A stretch of DNA of 64,000 bases from JAQIBY01 sp051747965 (GTDB taxonomy: Bacteria; Bacteroidota; Bacteroidia; Bacteroidales; ML635J-15), in the NCBI GenBank assembly GCA_051747965.1, contig JBNJGS010000003.1:1-64000 (forward strand), given 5' to 3'. Position numbers and translations under genes: made by a program. Of the stretch, positions 60,441 to 64,000 are shown piece after piece. A model generated the notes under the pieces. It made no database searches. It saw nothing but the letters and a program-made list of their open reading frames with translations, and was not told the origin of the DNA. Numbering within the stretch: the first letter of the stretch is position 1; every line of letters begins with the position of its first letter.

Positions 60441-61406
60441 ATGAAAAACACAATTTTACAGACAGCCCGTGAAACGCTGATGAGAGAATCCGAAGCCATC
60501 AGCAAACTGATTGATTATCTTGATGAAGATTTTGAAAAGGTTGTTCAACTGATAAAAGAATCCAGTGGCAGGGTGATAGTCACCGGGATTGGTAAGAGTG
60601 CCAATATAGCCAACAAAATGGTTGCCACTTTCAATTCAACAGGCACACCCAGCATTTTCATGCATGCTGCTGATGCCATACATGGAGACCTTGGCATCAT
60701 TCAGAAGGAGGATATTGTTTTGGTGCTGTCAAAAAGCGGAAACACACCTGAAATAAAAGTCCTTTTGCCCCTGATCAGATCATTTCGCAATACAGTAATT
60801 GCCATAGTTTCAAATCAAAAATCTTTCCTTGCAAAAAATGCCGATTATGTACTAAAAGCCACTGTAAGCAAAGAAGCATGCCCCAACAATCTTGCCCCCA
60901 CCTCAAGTACAACAGCCCAACTTGCACTTGGTGACGCTTTGGCTGTCTGCCTGCTTGAGCAGCGCGGATTTTCCGCTAAGGATTTCGCTAAGGTGCATCC
61001 GGGTGGCTCCCTGGGTAAAAAACTCTATCTGCGCATAAAAGATATGTATGTACTGAATGAGAAGCCCATGGTTTACTCCAGTGACACTGTTGGTAAAGTT
61101 ATTACAGAAATAAGCAGTAAACGACTTGGTGCAACAGCAGTACTGGACGAGCAGGACAAACTGATTGGTATAATTACCGACGGAGATATCCGCCGGATGC
61201 TTCAGTATAAACCCCAACAGATTCTTGATCTTACTGCTGCTGATATGATGTCAGCCAACCCGAAAACTGTAAATCCTGACAACCTTGCAGTAAATGCATT
61301 TGCACTCATGGAAAAAAACAACATCACCCAATTGATTGTAGTAAAGCAAGGGAAATATCTGGGGATGGTGCATATTCATGATTTCATCAAAGAAGGCATT
61401 GTCTGA
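60441..61406 (+). CDS. kdsD: Arabinose 5-phosphate isomerase (KpsF/GutQ family)
   Basis: 321 residues from the ATG at 60441; an in-frame ATG at 60402 lies upstream of the likely -7 box and is rejected. It interconverts ribulose 5-phosphate and arabinose 5-phosphate, the first step of Kdo synthesis for lipopolysaccharide. The SIS domain (about 25-170) has VTGIGKSANIANKMVATFNS, GDLGIIQKEDIVLVLSKSGN and EACPNNLAPTSSTTAQLALGD, the family's active-site region. HPGGSLGKKLYLRI leads to two CBS domains (about 205-321). No other Kdo gene is adjacent. The following DUF5686 gene starts 4 bp later. Confidence 0.95.
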   Translation: MKNTILQTARETLMRESEAISKLIDYLDEDFEKVVQLIKESSGRVIVTGIGKSANIANKMVATFNSTGTPSIFMHAADAIHGDLGIIQKEDIVLVLSKSGNTPEIKVLLPLIRSFRNTVIAIVSNQKSFLAKNADYVLKATVSKEACPNNLAPTSSTTAQLALGDALAVCLLEQRGFSAKDFAKVHPGGSLGKKLYLRIKDMYVLNEKPMVYSSDTVGKVITEISSKRLGATAVLDEQDKLIGIITDGDIRRMLQYKPQQILDLTAADMMSANPKTVNPDNLAVNAFALMEKNNITQLIVVKQGKYLGMVHIHDFIKEGIV

Positions 61407-61410
61407 TCTT

Positions 61411-63915
61411 ATGAAAATCAGGATTTCCATAATCATTGTAATTTATGTTTTGCTGTCTGCCGCTCACCTGACAGCACAAACAACCACGATTAGCGGACAA
61501 ATCCGTGATGCCGATACCGGAGAAGCCTTGCCTTTTGTCAACATCAGTCTCAAAGGCACAAATCAAGGCACCATCAGTGATATGGAAGGCAAATTCAGCT
61601 TCAGCACAACACAAAAAGCTGACAGCCTGACAATCAGCTATCTTGGTTACAAAAAACAAATCCTTCCTGTAAGACAAGGCGAGCACAATAAGTTTGACAT
61701 TAAGATGCAAATGACCGGGATACAACTCGGGGAAGTGACTGTTATGCCGGGAAAAGTCCCCGAAGACATACTTTTACAACTCATCAAGGAAAGGAGAAAA
61801 ATCAACAAACCAAAAGAACTTGATCATTACTCTTATGATATCTACAATAAACTTGAATTTGATTTAAATAATATCAGTGGAGACTTTGGGTCCAATCGCC
61901 TGACAAAATCTTTTGAGTTTCTGGAAGATTATGTTGACACAGCACTTGTGAGCGGAAAAAAATATTTGCCCTTTTTTATTTCCGAAACATTTTCAAAAAT
62001 TTATTATCAAAAAAAACCTGAAAAGGAACTTGAATTTATTGAAGCCAATAAAATTTCAGGCATTGATAATGAAAGCCTGAAACGATATACCGGTGATATG
62101 TATCAGGATGTTGATATTTATGATCATGTGGTCAATATTCTGGGCAGAGGTTTCATATCTCCTCTTGGCCGCATGGGAAAAGCCTATTATGAATACCGGC
62201 TAAGCGATACAGCCTGGCAGGATGACAGATGGTGTTACCGTCTGGAGTTTTCCCCAAAAAGACAACATGAGCCAACCATGGAGGGCTTTGTGTGGATCAA
62301 TGATACAACCTTTGCTGTCAAATCATTTGAAATCAGCCTGAGTGAAACTGCCAACATCAACTTTGTGGATTCTCTGGTAGCAGAAAAACATTTCACCCAG
62401 ATTAATGACAGCATCTGGCTCATAAAAAAAGACAGGATTTTTATTGATTTCAATCTGCTTGATAGCAGGGAGGGATTTTTTGGCAGAAAAACCAGCCATT
62501 ATTCAAATCATAAAATCAATCAGGAGGTTGACAGCAGCATTTTTGAAAAATCCTATCCAAGTAACCTGATATATCTTGATTCTATTGGCAAAACCGATTC
62601 GGTTTTCTGGGACGCTAAACGTCCTGAAAAACTCAGCAAACAGGAACAGGAAATCTATCAGATGGTAGATACAATTAAAAATGTCAAGGCTTTCAGGCAA
62701 TGGGAAACTATACTCACCACCATCGTAACCGGATACTATACTGCAGGGCCCGTTGAATTGGGGCCAATATATTCCTGGGTTTCTGCCAATCCGGTAGAAG
62801 GAACACGCCTCAGGTTTGGGATGAGAACAAGCAATGATTTTTCGAAAAAACTGATGCTAAGAGGCTATGGAGCATGGGGCTTTGGCGATGAAATCTGGAA
62901 ATACGGTGGGGGCTTTACCTATATGTTTGATGTTCTCCCCCGAAAAGCCCTCTATTTTGATGCATCACGGGATTATCTGCAATCAGGAGACAAACTCAAT
63001 GCACTCCGAACGGATAATGTACTGAGCACCCTGTTGCGCCGGCCAGGAGATTTACATATGTTCCTTGCAGAAAAATGGGGGATCAGCTATGAACATGAAT
63101 TTATTGAAGGTATAAGTGCTATCGCCGGAATGCGAACACAAAAAATCTTCGCCCCTCCGAACAAGAGTTTCAGGCTGCAAAATTCCGATGACCCCGCAGC
63201 ACAGCAACAATATCAGGAAGTCAGCCAGCTGGAAAGCTCCGAATTTACTTTTGGCCTGCACCTGGCTCCTGGTGAAAAATTCATGCGTGGCAAATTTGAA
63301 CGCATATCATTGGGTACCAAAAAACCAGTCATCAATATCAACCTTAGCTGGGCACCGGGACAATTGTTCACTAATACTGACAATTACTGGAAAACAAGCA
63401 TCAATTATAAACACAAGCTTCGGCTTTATCCACTGGGGGTTTTACATTATGCCATGGAAGCCGGCAAGCTTTTTGGCAATACCGCCTATCCTTTCCTGTT
63501 TGTGCACAAAGGAAATCAATCATTTGCTTATTATGATTACGCTTTCAACCTCATGAATTTTTATGAGTTTGTCTCCGATGAATACATTTCCGTCTATGCC
63601 GAACATAAATTTCAGGGATTCTTTCTCAGCCACATTCCATTGTTACGAAAACTTGAGTGGCGCGAACACATCGGCTTTAAAGGCACTTACGGCCGCATCA
63701 GTAATAAAAATCAGGAATACAATATGCTTCCGGACTATATTCACAATTTCACAACACTTGACGGCACCAGGGAACTTCCTTATATGGAAGTGAATGCCGG
63801 AATTAGCAATATTTTTAAAATCCTGCGGATTGATGCCGTATGGAGACTATCACATCTGAAAAATGATAACATATACCGGTTTGCGGTCATGGCTAAGCTG
63901 GAGATTAATTTCTGA
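61411..63915 (+). CDS. DUF5686 family outer-membrane protein with carboxypeptidase-regulatory-like domain
   Basis: 834 residues from the ATG at 61411, 4 bp after kdsD. A signal peptide (MKIRISIIIVIYVLLSAAHL, cleaved near TAQT) is followed by a carboxypeptidase-D-regulatory-like domain (about 24-105; ISGQIRDADTGEALPFVNIS). A DUF5686-type middle and C-terminal beta barrel follow, ending with an aromatic strand FAVMAKLEINF. A long linker (about 105-440) holds YSYDIYNKLEFDLNN and YYEYRLSDTAWQDDRWCYRL. The family is common in Bacteroidota outer membranes with unknown function and no plug domain. Cotranscription with kdsD hints at lipopolysaccharide or surface biogenesis, but this is only context. 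The 85 bp after it hold nothing I can name. Confidence 0.85.
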   Translation: MKIRISIIIVIYVLLSAAHLTAQTTTISGQIRDADTGEALPFVNISLKGTNQGTISDMEGKFSFSTTQKADSLTISYLGYKKQILPVRQGEHNKFDIKMQMTGIQLGEVTVMPGKVPEDILLQLIKERRKINKPKELDHYSYDIYNKLEFDLNNISGDFGSNRLTKSFEFLEDYVDTALVSGKKYLPFFISETFSKIYYQKKPEKELEFIEANKISGIDNESLKRYTGDMYQDVDIYDHVVNILGRGFISPLGRMGKAYYEYRLSDTAWQDDRWCYRLEFSPKRQHEPTMEGFVWINDTTFAVKSFEISLSETANINFVDSLVAEKHFTQINDSIWLIKKDRIFIDFNLLDSREGFFGRKTSHYSNHKINQEVDSSIFEKSYPSNLIYLDSIGKTDSVFWDAKRPEKLSKQEQEIYQMVDTIKNVKAFRQWETILTTIVTGYYTAGPVELGPIYSWVSANPVEGTRLRFGMRTSNDFSKKLMLRGYGAWGFGDEIWKYGGGFTYMFDVLPRKALYFDASRDYLQSGDKLNALRTDNVLSTLLRRPGDLHMFLAEKWGISYEHEFIEGISAIAGMRTQKIFAPPNKSFRLQNSDDPAAQQQYQEVSQLESSEFTFGLHLAPGEKFMRGKFERISLGTKKPVININLSWAPGQLFTNTDNYWKTSINYKHKLRLYPLGVLHYAMEAGKLFGNTAYPFLFVHKGNQSFAYYDYAFNLMNFYEFVSDEYISVYAEHKFQGFFLSHIPLLRKLEWREHIGFKGTYGRISNKNQEYNMLPDYIHNFTTLDGTRELPYMEVNAGISNIFKILRIDAVWRLSHLKNDNIYRFAVMAKLEINF

Positions 63916-64000
63916 TACACAGTCCTCCCGCGCATAGCTATCATAAATGCCTCTTATCAACTTATCTGAGAGCAGTCTGAAAAGCCCGGCCAAAGGAAAG

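Noticed and set aside
60248..60472. Small plus-strand frame before kdsD
   Set aside because: It overlaps the kdsD start out of frame, has no motif, and spans two hairpin-like dyads instead.

Overview
The window looks like a chromosomal segment of a Bacteroidota bacterium that carries a type IX secretion system (T9SS). Evidence: at least a dozen promoters fit the Bacteroidota pattern (-33 TTTG-like box, 18-20 bp, -7 box TAnnTTTG). Start sites mostly lack Shine-Dalgarno sequences. Phylum-typical families are present: a SprB-repeat protein with a type B T9SS C-terminal domain, a GldB-like protein, a DUF4924 protein, a DUF5686 barrel, a TonB-dependent receptor, PorT-type barrels, a zinc-less DksA/TraR protein and the ileS-dksA-lspA operon. 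Composition is moderately AT-rich. The order cannot be fixed from sequence alone; a Bacteroidales/Marinilabiliales-like member is my guess. I see no tRNA, rRNA, CRISPR array, insertion sequence or prophage. Nearly all of the window is densely packed, conserved chromosome.

Layout. 1-3.0 kb is the most accessory-like part: an archaeal-type AAA ATPase behind a promoter with tandem palindromes, a GC-rich family 4 glycosyltransferase, and a long imperfect inverted repeat. 3.0-7.7 kb: fabG, a membrane VWA protein and comM/yifB. 7.8-11.5 kb: the most unusual locus, two complete phosphoglycerate kinases (PGK) fused in one 794-residue chain, followed 31 bp later by a third, divergent PGK that lacks key active-site residues. 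11.5-19.0 kb (minus strand): TonB receptor, the giant SprB-repeat secreted protein and a small secreted partner. 19.2-23.7 kb (minus): the ileS-dksA-lspA operon. 24.0-25.5 kb: an ECF sigma factor with a probable anti-sigma protein. 25.5-32.5 kb (minus): gyrB, then a TPR protein and an outer-membrane barrel that are translationally coupled. 32.7-37.9 kb: ftsE, a glycosyltransferase, murB, a C69 peptidase and psd. 37.9-45.6 kb (minus): pth, rplY, prs, engB, a phosphoesterase, a thioredoxin-fold lipid-free secreted protein and an 813-residue multidomain secreted protein. 45.7-50.8 kb: an S4-domain protein with DUF4924, gldB, a PorT-type barrel, nadE and a small lipoprotein. 50.9-54.3 kb: an orphan MacB-type permease, mgtE and rsmA. 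54.4-57.9 kb: a tight operon of two flippase-like membrane proteins, a GNAT acetyltransferase and a membrane family 2 glycosyltransferase. 57.9-63.9 kb: recQ, kdsD and a DUF5686 outer-membrane protein.

How the genes work together. Cell-envelope functions dominate: peptidoglycan (murB), lipopolysaccharide precursor Kdo (kdsD), phospholipid (psd, fabG), lipoprotein maturation (lspA), several outer-membrane barrels and T9SS-dependent surface display. They are interleaved with translation and replication housekeeping (ileS, pth, rplY, rsmA, gyrB, recQ, prs, nadE). Many starts were moved inward from the longest open frame because the longest frame would run across a promoter box or an upstream gene, or because a signal peptide begins at the inner codon. 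All functions are assigned by reading the protein sequences. No database search was possible.
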